Shown: piece by piece, positions 34,950-44,264 of the stretch
How the letters are laid out: every line of letters begins with the position of its first letter
Numbering within the stretch: the first letter of the stretch is position 1
DNA from: Cerasicoccus sp. TK19100
GTDB lineage: Bacteria; Verrucomicrobiota; Verrucomicrobiia; Opitutales; Cerasicoccaceae
NCBI RefSeq assembly: GCF_027257155.1
Contig: NZ_JAPWDU010000006.1
Coordinates: 434,001-498,000, forward strand
Direction of reading: 5' to 3'
Length of the DNA stretch: 64,000 bases
Notes under the pieces: generated by a model
What the model was told of the DNA's origin: nothing
Databases searched by the model: none
What the model saw: only the letters and a program-made list of their open reading frames with translations
Translations under genes and position numbers: made by a program

Positions 34950-35444
34950 CTAGGAATTGTAGTAGGGAGGATATTGCTCGCGGAGAAATTGCAGCAGGCT
35001 CGGGATGGCTTCGACCATGGAGTCGCGGCAGAGCTCATACTCCGGCAAATTGCGGCCGTAGGGGTCCGGGATTTCGATGGAGGCATCCTTGGGCATGAGT
35101 TCCCGAAACAGATATAAATGCTTCGGCACGTGCTCAAAGTGCACCTCGATCAGCGCGCGGTGAGTCTGCGTCATGCAAAACACGGCAAAGGCCTTATCGA
35201 GCAGTTCCTGGCTGATTTGCTGGCTGCTGTGGTCCTGCAGGTCCAGACCCACGCTCTTGAGCGCCTTGACTGAGTTCTGCGAAGCCGGATCGCCATCGTA
35301 GGCGGAAATCCCGGCCGAGGCGACTTTTAGCTGATTCAGCGGTGCATCCTCTGCGGCCAGAGCATGCGCCAACAGGCGCTCTCCCATCGGACTGCGGCAG
35401 ATGTTGGCGGTGCAAACGACAATGATGTGGTCGCGCTCGGGCAT
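34950..35444 (-). CDS. low-molecular-weight protein tyrosine phosphatase
   Basis: 164 residues. The P-loop CTANICRS gives C-x5-R (Cys11, Arg17), and the general acid is in IPDPYG near residue 120. In YwlE-type arginine phosphatases the fifth loop residue is Thr; here it is Ile15, as in classical LMW-PTPs, which points to phosphotyrosine rather than phosphoarginine. It heads the leftward cluster with rpiB 2 bases on. Substrates may be bacterial tyrosine kinases or sugar-pathway proteins. Confidence 0.9.
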   Translation of the reverse strand: MPERDHIIVVCTANICRSPMGERLLAHALAAEDAPLNQLKVASAGISAYDGDPASQNSVKALKSVGLDLQDHSSQQISQELLDKAFAVFCMTQTHRALIEVHFEHVPKHLYLFRELMPKDASIEIPDPYGRNLPEYELCRDSMVEAIPSLLQFLREQYPPYYNS

Positions 35445-35524
35445 ATGGCATAAAACTTATACCGCCCCGCGCGATCCATGCACGAAAAAACGTTAGCGAA
35501 GTTGCACCGGGTGTCTGGTCCCCT

Positions 35525-36325
35525 TTATTCCGCGACGGTTTGGCGCTTGGCGCGGCGGCGCCAGAAGAGGAACCCGCCCAGCATGGCCAGCCCGATCGCG
35601 GCGATTTCGCTAGGCTCAGGAATGGCGGTGACGGTTAAACTGAGGTTGTCCACGGTTCCGATGGCAGAATTAAATTTGCCGAACCCAATGTAGTTGATCG
35701 TTGGGTTAGTCCCATAGGTATGTGTGGTGCGGATAGCCCCAACTTCGTCGACATACCAAGTCGCCCGCCAATTTGGCTGCGTGGTGTCTAATTGGACGTG
35801 TAGCGTAACGAAGCCAAAAAGATCCGGATCGGGATTGTAATTTTGACCGCCAGCCGTGCCTGGTCCGGTGAAGGTTTGAATCGGGTCGGTGCCAGTTCGG
35901 TCCGCCCGTTGTAGCATCCAGGCGGTGCTGCCAGAGTCAAAAATTCTTTGGGAAGCATTAGCACTCTGGGTGAATGCTATAGCCATCCAGTCACTGCCGC
36001 CTGCAGTTGGATCTACCTGTAATGACAGGTCGTAGATGAAGCCATTTTGCGGAGTGAATGGCAAAAATGCCGAACCGTCGTTCGTGAGCGCGTTGGAGCC
36101 ATCGGCTTTCCAACTAACGTCCGCGTTCCAGTTGGCGTTGGATGTTCCGTGGTTGGCACCGAGAATTACACCGGTATTGGCAACGGGCGCTGTGGTGTTC
36201 AGTGCCGTAGCGCTGCTGCCGGAGAACGAGTCTTGGTAGAGGAAAACGGCATGTGCCGCAGTCGCGTATGCAAAAAACGCTGAACTTATTGTAATACAGC
36301 GAATAGCGAGGTGTGGTGATAGCAT
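35525..36325 (-). CDS. PEP-CTERM protein with LamG-like body
   Basis: 266 residues. A signal peptide (ending near TAAHA) is followed by a single beta-sandwich-like domain (LYQDSFSG at the start, FIYDLSLQVDP, DWMAIAFTQ, LHVQLDTTQPNWRATWYVDE, VDNLSLTVT at the end), a plan common in PEP-CTERM surface proteins. The tail is IPEPSEIAAIGLAMLGGFLF plus WRRRAKRQ. It shares architecture with the PEP-CTERM gene at 58.2 kb. Exosortase is not in the window. Confidence 0.88.
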   Translation of the reverse strand: MLSPHLAIRCITISSAFFAYATAAHAVFLYQDSFSGSSATALNTTAPVANTGVILGANHGTSNANWNADVSWKADGSNALTNDGSAFLPFTPQNGFIYDLSLQVDPTAGGSDWMAIAFTQSANASQRIFDSGSTAWMLQRADRTGTDPIQTFTGPGTAGGQNYNPDPDLFGFVTLHVQLDTTQPNWRATWYVDEVGAIRTTHTYGTNPTINYIGFGKFNSAIGTVDNLSLTVTAIPEPSEIAAIGLAMLGGFLFWRRRAKRQTVAE

Positions 36326-36453
36326 GCCCTGGCTATTGTCTCTATTGTTTTGGCGCGGTCAATCAGCTTTATGGGCTGAAAAATCTATATAAGAATAAAT
36401 TAAAAATGTACATGTTTGTAGGGTAAAAGCTTATTGGCATTAGGCTGAATAGC

Positions 36454-37731
36454 TCATGCTTCACGCGCCAATTGGCGCCAAGCGATGTCCTTGCGGTAGT
36501 AGGCGTCCTTCCAGGTTACCTTGTCCACCGCTTGGTAAACGTCTTCCTTGGCCTGTTGGAGGGTGGGGGCGTTGGCGACGACGCCGAGCACACGGCCACC
36601 GGCAGTAACGATCTCACCCGCGTCGTTTTTCTTGGTGCCGGCGTGGACAATGGACACGTTGTCTGGCAGTTCGGTAGGCAGCGAAATGACGTCGCCCTTG
36701 TGATAGGCGTTCGGGTAACCGCCGGCCGCCATGACGACGATCATCGAATACTCGTCCTTCACGCGGACGGTTTCAGGCTTCAACTGGCCTTTCGCACAGT
36801 CGAGGATTAGCTGCACGGGGTCTTGCTCCAGCAGTGGTAGGAGAATTTGGCACTCGGGGTCGCCGAAGCGGACGTTGAACTCGACCACCTTGGGCTGGCC
36901 ATCAGGCAGCACCATGATGCCGATGTAAAGCGTGCCGCGATAGTCGATGCCGTCTTCCTTGAGCGCCTTGAGGGTAGGGACGATGATTTCGTCGCGGACC
37001 TTTTGCTCCACGGCGTCGTCAACCACGGCTGCCGGGGCGTAGGCACCCATGCCTCCGGTGTTGAGGCCGGTGTCGCCCTCGCCAGCGCGCTTGTGGTCTT
37101 GGCTGGCGGGTAGCATCACGTAGTCTTCGCCGGAGACCATGAGCATGATCGAGGCCTCTTCGCCGTCCATGAACTCCTCCACGAGGATCTCGTGACCGGC
37201 TTCGCCAAAGGTGTTCTTGATCAGCATTTCGTGGGCAACTTGCTCGGCGTCGGTGAAGTTATCAACGATCAACACGCCTTTGCCGGCCGCGAGGCCGTCG
37301 GCCTTGATGACGAGCGGGTATTCGGCGTTGCGCAGGTAGGTGAGCGCCTTGGAAAAGTCCTTAAATTTCTCGCCCCAAGCCGTGGGGATCTTGTTATTGA
37401 TCAAAAATTCCTTAGTGTAGGTCTTGCTGGCCTCCAGGCGGGCACCGTCCAGATTGGGGCCATAAACGTCAAAGCCCGCCTCGCGGAGCTTGTCTGCCGC
37501 GCCAGCGGCGAGCGGTGCCTCGGGGCCGACGATGACCAAGTCTGCCGCGACTTCCTTGGCCAGGGCGACAATGGCCTCGGCATCGTTGACGTCGACCGGG
37601 CGGCAATCAGCGTCCAGCGACATGCCGCCATTGCCGGGCGCGGCGATAATTTCGTCCACCAGGGGGCTTTTCTTGCAGGCGATGACGAGGGAATGCTCGC
37701 GGCCGCCAGAACCGATGACCAATACTTTCAT
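36454..37731 (-). CDS. purD: phosphoribosylamine-glycine ligase
   Basis: 425 residues from the ATG of MKVLVIGSGGREHSL; the reading frame extends another 246 codons upstream, but that part is the antisense of the sulfatase gene. PurD joins phosphoribosylamine, the product of PurF, to glycine with ATP. ATP-grasp signatures: APGNGGMS, GPEAPLAAG, PLVIKADGLAAGKGV, DHKRAGEGDTGLNTGGMGAY and FNVRFGDPECQ. It is divergent from the sulfatase. Confidence 0.97.
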   Translation of the reverse strand: MKVLVIGSGGREHSLVIACKKSPLVDEIIAAPGNGGMSLDADCRPVDVNDAEAIVALAKEVAADLVIVGPEAPLAAGAADKLREAGFDVYGPNLDGARLEASKTYTKEFLINNKIPTAWGEKFKDFSKALTYLRNAEYPLVIKADGLAAGKGVLIVDNFTDAEQVAHEMLIKNTFGEAGHEILVEEFMDGEEASIMLMVSGEDYVMLPASQDHKRAGEGDTGLNTGGMGAYAPAAVVDDAVEQKVRDEIIVPTLKALKEDGIDYRGTLYIGIMVLPDGQPKVVEFNVRFGDPECQILLPLLEQDPVQLILDCAKGQLKPETVRVKDEYSMIVVMAAGGYPNAYHKGDVISLPTELPDNVSIVHAGTKKNDAGEIVTAGGRVLGVVANAPTLQQAKEDVYQAVDKVTWKDAYYRKDIAWRQLAREA

Positions 37732-37842
37732 GCGCCGAAGAAAACTACGGGCGCCCCTCCGCGCAACCCCGAAAGCAAAATCCTGCCCGGGTGTTTTTGC
37801 TAAGTGCTTGATCTTTTTTCCCGGGTGCCTCCCAATAATCGC

Positions 37843-39162
37843 GTGAAGAAACCCAACGTCATATGGTTTGTTTGTGATCAAATGCGTGGCCAGGCTACCG
37901 GCTACAACGGTGATCCCAACGTGTTTACTCCCAACCTCGACAACATGGCCATCTGCGGTGCTGCCTTCCCGCAAGCGGTTTCCGGCTACCCGTTGTGCTG
38001 CCCGTTTCGCGCAAGCATGCTCACTGGCCGCTACGCGCACAACCACTCGGTGAAGATCCACGAGGACAAGCTGGAGACTTCCTATCAGACCATTGCCGAC
38101 GTTTTCAATGAGCACGACTACGAGACCATTTACCTCGGCAAATGGCACTTGGCGGGTATGAAAGAGCGTGAAGGGCGCACTGTGCTGCGCACTGTTGCGC
38201 GCGAAGACCGCTTCCGCTTCGACACCTGGATCGGCTACGAAAATAACAACAGCCAGTGGGACCTCTACCTCCACGGGCACGAGGGAGATGAAGAAATTCC
38301 CCACTTTAAACTGATCGATTACGAGACCGACGCCCTCACCGATATGGCGCTGGAGCGCATCAAGGCGCGCAAGGATTCCGACAAACCGTTTTTCATGGTG
38401 GTCTCGGTCCAGCCACCGCATGTGCCTTGCCTCGCGCCGCCGGAGCACCGCCGCTACCAGGCGCAGCAATTGGAGCTGCGCCCCAATGTGTCCGCGAAAG
38501 AAGAAGACAAGGCACGCTTCGATTTATCCGGCTACTACGCGCAGATCGAAAACATCGATCACAACGTCGGCCGCATCATAGAGACGCTTCGTGTGGAAGA
38601 AATGATCGACGACACGCACGTCATTTTCTTCTCCGACCACGGAGACCAGATGGGCAGCCAAGGTGCCTTTGGTAAATGCGTGCCCTATGAGGAGTCGGCC
38701 CGCGTGCCATTTCTGATCGGCGGTGGCCAGCCCATGAATTACTACGGCCTAGCCGGCAAGAAAGACTGCCTGATCAACCACGTGGACATTGCTCCGACGA
38801 CGCTCGGTATCTGCGGCATCGAAACGCCGGACTGGATGGAGGGCTTCGACTACTCCCACCGTCGCACCGGCAAGGAGCACGCTGACCGTGTCCACAAAGA
38901 GCCCGACAGCGCATTTCTACAACTCATCGGCGACCGAGAAAGCGGCTATGCCTGGCGTTGCGTGATCACCCGCGACGGTTGGAAATACGCCGCCGCCCGC
39001 GGTCGAAACCATTGGCTGATGTACGATCTAAACAACGATCCCTACGAGCAAACCAACCTGGCCTTCAACACGTGGTACTACCAGAAGCGCTGCGAGCTCA
39101 AAGCCCTGCTCCAGGACTGGATCGACAAAACCGGCGACGACTTCGAGCTGCCCGAAGACTGA
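37843..39162 (+). CDS. sulfatase (no signal peptide)
   Basis: About 440 residues with the start taken as the GTG of MKKPNVIWFVCDQ; GTG codons at 37804 and 37825 are alternatives. The type I sulfatase motif C-x-P-x-R appears as CCPFRASMLTG, whose first Cys would be converted to formylglycine. Metal-binding residues: CDQMRG at the N-terminus and SDHGDQMG. There is no signal peptide, so a cytoplasmic sulfate ester or phosphonate substrate is suggested. It stands alone, divergent from purD. Confidence 0.9.
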   Translation: MKKPNVIWFVCDQMRGQATGYNGDPNVFTPNLDNMAICGAAFPQAVSGYPLCCPFRASMLTGRYAHNHSVKIHEDKLETSYQTIADVFNEHDYETIYLGKWHLAGMKEREGRTVLRTVAREDRFRFDTWIGYENNNSQWDLYLHGHEGDEEIPHFKLIDYETDALTDMALERIKARKDSDKPFFMVVSVQPPHVPCLAPPEHRRYQAQQLELRPNVSAKEEDKARFDLSGYYAQIENIDHNVGRIIETLRVEEMIDDTHVIFFSDHGDQMGSQGAFGKCVPYEESARVPFLIGGGQPMNYYGLAGKKDCLINHVDIAPTTLGICGIETPDWMEGFDYSHRRTGKEHADRVHKEPDSAFLQLIGDRESGYAWRCVITRDGWKYAAARGRNHWLMYDLNNDPYEQTNLAFNTWYYQKRCELKALLQDWIDKTGDDFELPED

Positions 39163-39197
39163 CGGATCGCGAACTTCCACGTTCGCTAAAATCCATC
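39163..39197. repeat. single arm of the dispersed REP family, copy B
   Basis: Begins within the sulfatase stop context and reads ATCGCGAACTTCCACGTTCG then CTAAAATCCATCT; it aligns with the left arm of copy A at 12188 with three or four differences. No partner arm is found in the next 200 bases, so it is a solo arm. Confidence 0.7.
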
Positions 39198-39352
39198 TGA
39201 CTTGAGGTAGCACGGAGCGTTCTTGCCCCGCAAGCCACCGCTGTTTGAAATGTCAGTTCGTTAAAGCCGGTTTGGCGGAAGGCGCGTTTCGCGAACCGTC
39301 CCTTTCATTGCCTCAAACCTTGCAGAACGAGACGCTCTGCGCTACCTTTTGC

Positions 39353-40174
39353 TTAAGGTCGTTGGCACCGCGGGCACCAGCAACTCGTGCGGCCGCCGAT
39401 TGCTTTGCGTTGCAAAGCTTCGTCGTCTTTCGGGCAGTGGCCGCCGTCGCGCCAGCGATGCCAGAAGAGCCAGCTTTCGGGGATGTTGACGTTTAAGTCC
39501 GCGGGCAGCTCGCCGCCGACACCCGCAATGGCGCACAAGGCGTCGGCGGAAACCTCGCGAACTTTGCGATACAGAGTTTCTTTTTGCTCGGAGGTCAGCT
39601 TGCCGCTTTTTATCTCCGGATGGAGCTGGGCGCGCCAGAGTATTTCGTCCGCCATCCAGTTGCCAATGCCGGGGAAACGCTCCTGCATGAGCAGCACTGC
39701 CTTGAGAGGTGACTTCGCTCGCCGCTGAAGAAACGCATTCATTACATCTGGCGTAAACGCATCGGACAAAATCGCGGGCGGCAGCTCAGTCCACCACGCG
39801 GGCGGCTCTTGGCCGATGTGCAGCCTTAGCAGGCCAAATTGACGCGGGTCGCGAAAGACCAAGGTGCGCGAGGCCTGACGCAAAACGAAGTGATCCCACT
39901 TGCCACGCTCTGGTTGCTTTGCAACGCAAAGTAACTTGCCCGTCATGCCGAGATGCAGCCCCAGCCACCGCCCGCCGGAAAACTGAAACAGCATCTGCTT
40001 AGCCTGCGCGAAGGACGCACGCAGCGTGGCACCGGTCAGCGCTTCGGTGATTTCCTTGGCTGAATTCTCACGATAAATACGCGCCTTGGGGTTGCACTCA
40101 ACCAGCTTAATTTTGCCGCCGATGCCGGGATCCCACTGTTGGCGGAAATATTCAACTTCGGCGAGTTCAGGCAT
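39353..40174 (-). CDS. DNA-formamidopyrimidine glycosylase (Fpg/Nei family)
   Basis: 273 residues. Catalytic Pro2 and Glu3 in MPELAEVE, lysine loop LGMTGKLL, helix-two-turn-helix PGIGNWMADEILWRA and C-terminal zinc finger. It excises oxidised bases and nicks the strand. The zinc finger is unusual: the first half is GHCPKDD with only one Cys, whereas the second half CWCPRCQ keeps its pair (a variant also met in related bacteria). Whether it is Fpg (8-oxoG) or Nei (pyrimidines) is not decidable. Leftward, 97 bases from sulP's stop side. Confidence 0.92.
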   Translation of the reverse strand: MPELAEVEYFRQQWDPGIGGKIKLVECNPKARIYRENSAKEITEALTGATLRASFAQAKQMLFQFSGGRWLGLHLGMTGKLLCVAKQPERGKWDHFVLRQASRTLVFRDPRQFGLLRLHIGQEPPAWWTELPPAILSDAFTPDVMNAFLQRRAKSPLKAVLLMQERFPGIGNWMADEILWRAQLHPEIKSGKLTSEQKETLYRKVREVSADALCAIAGVGGELPADLNVNIPESWLFWHRWRDGGHCPKDDEALQRKAIGGRTSCWCPRCQRP

Positions 40175-40181
40175 GTCGTGG

Positions 40182-40275
40182 TAAATGCAAAATTATAAAT
40201 TCAAAATGCAAAATTAATATACGGCTAAGTTGCTTCGGTCTTTTTGAATTTTGCATTTTTCATTTTGAATTTACT
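40182..40275. repeat. imperfect AT-rich inverted repeat
   Basis: The left part (40182-40217) has TAAATTCAAAATGCAAAATT and the right part (40241-40273) the complementary TTTTGAATTTTGCATTTTTC. Together they could fold into a long AT hairpin between fpg and the sulP stop codon. The word AAATTCAAAATGCAAAATT occurs as dispersed repeats in many genomes. It may act as the sulP terminator. Confidence 0.6.
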
Positions 40276-42217
40276 CCTCGCCCACCTTTTTGCGCTTGTT
40301 CGGGTTGACGTAGATTTTGATGTCCACTTCCTGGTCCCCGAGAATTTCCTGCGCGCGGCCGAGGGCCATGGCGGTCGAGAGGGTGGGGTTCGTGGTGTTG
40401 TCGGGGAAGACATTTTTGGGGTTCAGCGTTTTCAGGACGCCGGAGTTGGTCAGCGTGCGCATGCATTCCTCGCGGCACTCGCTCAGGATCAGGATGCGGT
40501 CGCGCTCGTTCATGTAGCCGACTAGCTCCTCGATGGCCATCGTCGAAGTGGCGTCGAGGTGACGGGCGTTACGCATTTTGAGGACAACGATTTTCAAGTT
40601 GTCGCGCTCGGCGACGCGGCGCATTTGCTCGTCGAAAATTTCCGCCGCGCCGAAGAACAAATCTCCCTCGACGTGGACGATGGACACTTCTGCGTTCTTG
40701 GGTTTGTCGTCGCGCATTTGGGAGAGGCCGCCCTCGTCGTCGAAGCCAAACTCAGACAGCTCTGGCGTCGCCGCCTTGCGGAGGAAGAGGATGATGCTCA
40801 GTGCCGCGCCCATGTAGATGGCGGTATCGAGCGGCACGAGCAGACCCGCGATGCAGGTGGTGTAAAATACTGCGGCGTCGCTACGCGTTGCTTTGGTAAC
40901 GATCTTGATCGCGTGGCGATTGAAGAGGCCAATGCCGATGAATATAACCAACACCGCGAGCACCGATTGCGGGATGTATTTGATAAACGGCCCGAGCACA
41001 AACGCGCCGACGCCGACCATGATGCCGTTCATCAAGGAGGCGACGGGGGTTTTGCCGCCGCTGCTCCACGAGAGCTGCGATCGCGTCAGTGAACCGGAGG
41101 CGGGCATGCCGCCGAAGAAACCGCAGGCAATGTTGGCCGCGCCGATGGAGAACATTTCCTGATTGCCGTCCAGCTTTTCGCCGGAGCGCGCGGCGAGGCT
41201 CTTGCCGATGCTGGTGCCCTCTAGCACGCAGAGCAGGGCGATAGCCAGGGCCACATTGGCCAGCCGCGCGATGTCGTCGAAGTTCAGGTTGGGCACGGTG
41301 ACAGGCCAGTTACTGGCGTCGATCGGCTGGAGCCAGCGAATGTCTTCGCCCGACCACAGAACGCTGTCGTGCTCATCAATGACGGGGCTGGTATCCGCCA
41401 TTTCTTCCTCCAGGCGAATCTGAGCGGTGTCGGCAAATTGGTAAGTCGGGTCGGTGACCATGGTCGCGATCACGGCTATGGCGGACACGGAAATCATGGT
41501 GATGGCCACATTGGGCAGCGTCTTAAATTTCTTTTGCAGTCCGAGGTAAAGCGCCGCCGTAATCGCGCTGAGGATAGCCGATTCCACATGCAGCTCGGGC
41601 AGGTGTTTGACGGTCGTGATCAGCTTTTCAAAGAAGGTCGTGGCGCTTTCTTTTTCTTCCGGCGAGAACTGAATCCCCAGCGCATTTTTGGCCTGGCCGA
41701 CGATGATCAGCAACGAGGCCGCCGTGATGTAGCCCGTGACGACCGTTCGCGAAATATACTGAATCACGTTGGCCACGCGCATGTAGGCACCCACCACAAG
41801 GAAGAAGCCGATCATCAGTAGCAGCAGTGGAAGAGTCGCCGCACGGGCCTCGGGCTCGATGATCGCCAGTGCCGCCATGGCCGAGGCAAAGGTGACCGCC
41901 GTGGCGTTAGTCGGCCCTAGCGTGATGAACCGCGAGCCGGCAAAAAACGACGCCACAATCGCCGCCACCGCTGAGCCGTAAATCCCGTAGGAGATCGGCA
42001 GGCCGGCGATCAATGCATAGGCCATGCCTTGCGGAAACGCGAGCAGCGCGACGTTGAGCCCGGCGCGGAAATCTCCTCCAGCAGATGCGCCGTTGTAGCC
42101 GCGCAGGTGATGCCGCAGCGGAAAGAAGTCCAACTGGTTCGCCTGTTTTAGCCAGCGCAGCGTCGCTTTGATTCGGTCAACGTTCAGGTTCAAGCCTTTA
42201 TGGAAACGGCAAATCAA
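40271..42217 (-). CDS. SulP-family anion transporter with STAS domain
   Basis: 648 residues. About 12-14 membrane segments from residue 60 to 500 with SulP signatures (NVALLAFPQGMAYALIAGLP, GPTNATAVTF, GSRFITLGPT, FGGMPASGSLTRS) and a C-terminal STAS domain (VSIVHVEGDLFFGAAEI ... LDATSTMAIEEL). It would import sulfate, bicarbonate or another anion with Na+ or H+. An extra soluble insertion of about 40 residues (ADTAQIRLEEEMADTSPVID) occurs near residue 270. It has no obvious partner gene. Confidence 0.92.
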   Translation of the reverse strand: MICRFHKGLNLNVDRIKATLRWLKQANQLDFFPLRHHLRGYNGASAGGDFRAGLNVALLAFPQGMAYALIAGLPISYGIYGSAVAAIVASFFAGSRFITLGPTNATAVTFASAMAALAIIEPEARAATLPLLLLMIGFFLVVGAYMRVANVIQYISRTVVTGYITAASLLIIVGQAKNALGIQFSPEEKESATTFFEKLITTVKHLPELHVESAILSAITAALYLGLQKKFKTLPNVAITMISVSAIAVIATMVTDPTYQFADTAQIRLEEEMADTSPVIDEHDSVLWSGEDIRWLQPIDASNWPVTVPNLNFDDIARLANVALAIALLCVLEGTSIGKSLAARSGEKLDGNQEMFSIGAANIACGFFGGMPASGSLTRSQLSWSSGGKTPVASLMNGIMVGVGAFVLGPFIKYIPQSVLAVLVIFIGIGLFNRHAIKIVTKATRSDAAVFYTTCIAGLLVPLDTAIYMGAALSIILFLRKAATPELSEFGFDDEGGLSQMRDDKPKNAEVSIVHVEGDLFFGAAEIFDEQMRRVAERDNLKIVVLKMRNARHLDATSTMAIEELVGYMNERDRILILSECREECMRTLTNSGVLKTLNPKNVFPDNTTNPTLSTAMALGRAQEILGDQEVDIKIYVNPNKRKKVGEE

Positions 42218-42300
42218 TCGAGTGAAAAGTTTTTTCTAACTCCTATCGCTTATTCAGTTGAGAGTTGCGAATTTAGAGCAGAGGCCCTTGCTTTGAGCGT

Positions 42301-42612
42301 ATGAACAACCGCTCCGACATTTTTAAAGAGAAACTCGCCAAGGACCCAAATAATAGCCTCTTCCGCTACAGTTTGGGACAGGCGCTCTTTGATGAAAAAC
42401 AATATGACGAGGCCGAGGAACATCTGCAGTTTTGTGTGGCCAGCCGGGAAGACTGGATGATGCCACGGATTCTCCTGGGCAAGTGTCTCGTGGAAAAAGG
42501 TGATGACGCCGCTGCGAAGGCGATCCTTGCGGATGCGCTGAAGTTGGCGGAAATCCAGAACCACGAGGATCCTGCCACCGAGCTGCGCGCGATTCTGGCG
42601 GACCTCGATTAA
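42301..42612 (+). CDS. small TPR-repeat protein
   Basis: 103 residues made of roughly two to three TPR helices: NNSLFRYSLGQALFDEKQYD and ASREDWMMPRILLGKCLVEK. No signal peptide, so cytoplasmic protein-protein interaction. It ends 9 bases before the glycosyltransferase gene, suggesting one transcript, and is divergent from sulP with 83 bases between. Confidence 0.85.
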   Translation: MNNRSDIFKEKLAKDPNNSLFRYSLGQALFDEKQYDEAEEHLQFCVASREDWMMPRILLGKCLVEKGDDAAAKAILADALKLAEIQNHEDPATELRAILADLD

Positions 42613-42621
42613 CGCCGCCCG

Positions 42622-43878
42622 ATGCGCGTTATCCTCACCAGCCACGGCTCGACGGGCGACATCGTGCCAATGATCGCGCTGGGCCGCGCCTTGCTTGATG
42701 CCGGGCACGACACGGTGTTCGTGGCCTCGGATTTGTTTCAGGGCCTGATTGAGGGCGCTGGTGTGCCGTTCCACGAAGCTCCGCCGAGCTGGACCACCGA
42801 CGATGGCCGCGACGCGATGAAGCAACTGGCCCGCGTCAAGCAGCCGCTCAAGCAACTGAAGCGCATTTATGAATTCGGTCTCGGCCACTACGAGGAGTAT
42901 TTTAACGTGCTGGAGAAGCTAACCAAGGGCGCGGACCTGCTGGTATCCTCTTATTTATACCCGTGTCTGCAGCCGCTGGCCGAGCGAAATGGAGCGAAGT
43001 TTGCCGTGGCCACCTTTGCGCATAATTCGGTGCCGACGACTGAGAATGCGCCGCTGCCCGGGCTGGAGTTTCCCTTCCTGCCGGGTGCCATGGGGCGGCT
43101 TTGGCGAGACACTTGGTGGCGCATTGCCGACGCCTCGGTCCGCCGCACGCTCAACGGCGTGATCGGTGATCTACTCAAGGCGCGCGGCTACCCGACGGGC
43201 TGGAGCTTCTTTCGTGAGCCCGCGCCGCTGGCGCTCGTGACGGTGTCCCAAGCCTTGTTCGGACCGCCGCGGGAGACGCTCGATCCGCGCTTTGTCTTTG
43301 CCGGATACTTCCGCTATCAAACGGAGCCCGACGCCGCGCAGGCCGCCGAGATTGATGCCTTTTGCGAGGGGGAACTCGTGCCCGTGCTCAACTTTGGCAG
43401 CGTCACCTGGGACAGTGCGGTGGAGGAATTTCAGACGTTACTGGCGCGATGGCCTGCGGGCAAAAAGCTGATTGTGCAAAGCGGCTGGGCTGGCTTTGCG
43501 CAGACGCCGGGCCATGAGCGGCAGGACATTAAAATCATCGGCCAGGCCAACCACGACATGCTCTTTGCGCGGGCCTCGGTGATCATCCACCACGGTGGCG
43601 CGGGGACGACGGCATCGGCCCTCCATGCCGGGAGGCCGCAGATCATCATCCCGCAGATTGCGGACCAGCATTTCTGGGCGCGCGAATGCGCTGGCATCGG
43701 TTTGGCCAAAATCGGGCGCGGCAAAGTCTGGCCGTTTCAGCTCGCAGAGTGGGTTGCCGAGGTGGAGTCGTCCGCCAGCTATCGCAGTAATGCGCAGAAG
43801 GCGGCGGAGAAACTTCGCCGCGAAAACGGCCCGATGCGCGCCGTGGAAATCCTTGAGGATTATCTGGCTGGTGATTAG
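42622..43878 (+). CDS. GT1-family (UGT/MGT-like) glycosyltransferase
   Basis: 418 residues, GT-B fold. N-terminal MRVILTSHGSTGDIVPMIAL (glycine-rich acceptor-side loop) and C-terminal donor site with GSVTW, HHGGAGTTASALHAGRPQII and ADQHFWARECAGIGLA, as in UGT/macrolide glycosyltransferases and sterol or carotenoid glucosyltransferases. The likely task is glycosylation of a small lipophilic acceptor. It follows a small TPR protein by 9 bases. No pathway neighbours allow the acceptor to be named. Confidence 0.9.
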   Translation: MRVILTSHGSTGDIVPMIALGRALLDAGHDTVFVASDLFQGLIEGAGVPFHEAPPSWTTDDGRDAMKQLARVKQPLKQLKRIYEFGLGHYEEYFNVLEKLTKGADLLVSSYLYPCLQPLAERNGAKFAVATFAHNSVPTTENAPLPGLEFPFLPGAMGRLWRDTWWRIADASVRRTLNGVIGDLLKARGYPTGWSFFREPAPLALVTVSQALFGPPRETLDPRFVFAGYFRYQTEPDAAQAAEIDAFCEGELVPVLNFGSVTWDSAVEEFQTLLARWPAGKKLIVQSGWAGFAQTPGHERQDIKIIGQANHDMLFARASVIIHHGGAGTTASALHAGRPQIIIPQIADQHFWARECAGIGLAKIGRGKVWPFQLAEWVAEVESSASYRSNAQKAAEKLRRENGPMRAVEILEDYLAGD

Positions 43879-43955
43879 CAACAGCGATTAGCATCAAACC
43901 CGTGCCTAATAAATATTGCTTGCGCTGAACGTATTAAGCGCCGATAAAAGCGCGC

Positions 43956-44264
43956 GTGCCTCTAGACGCCCCTACCAAAGAAGCGCTCGTCAATCGTTAT
44001 TGGCGCGCGAACCTCACCATCACGCTCGGCCTGCTGTTTATCTGGGCCTTTGTCAGCTTCGGCTGCGGCATTTTGTTTGCCGATGTGCTGGACGACATCC
44101 ATCTGTTCGGCTCGGGTTATCCGCTCGGGTTCTGGTTCGCGCAGCAGGGCTCGATCATTGTCTTTGTTTTCCTGATCCTCATCTACGCGATCGCGATGAA
44201 TGCGCTCGACCGTAAGCACAAGCGCGAGATGGACGAGTTTAAGGCGAAGGGAGGCCAGGCGTGA
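43956..44264 (+). CDS. DUF4212 symporter small subunit
   Basis: 102 residues, GTG start, two membrane segments (about 20-45 and 65-90), RYWRANLTITLGLLFIWAF near the N-terminus and MNALDRKHKREMDEF at the C-terminus, the DUF4212 pattern. It always accompanies a VC_2705-type sodium:solute symporter; here the symporter start overlaps its stop by 4 bases. Confidence 0.92.
   Translation: MPLDAPTKEALVNRYWRANLTITLGLLFIWAFVSFGCGILFADVLDDIHLFGSGYPLGFWFAQQGSIIVFVFLILIYAIAMNALDRKHKREMDEFKAKGGQA

Noticed and set aside
37732-38469. N-terminal extension of purD
   Set aside because: The extra 246 codons are antisense to the sulfatase and precede an ideal PurD start (MKVLVIGSGGREH).
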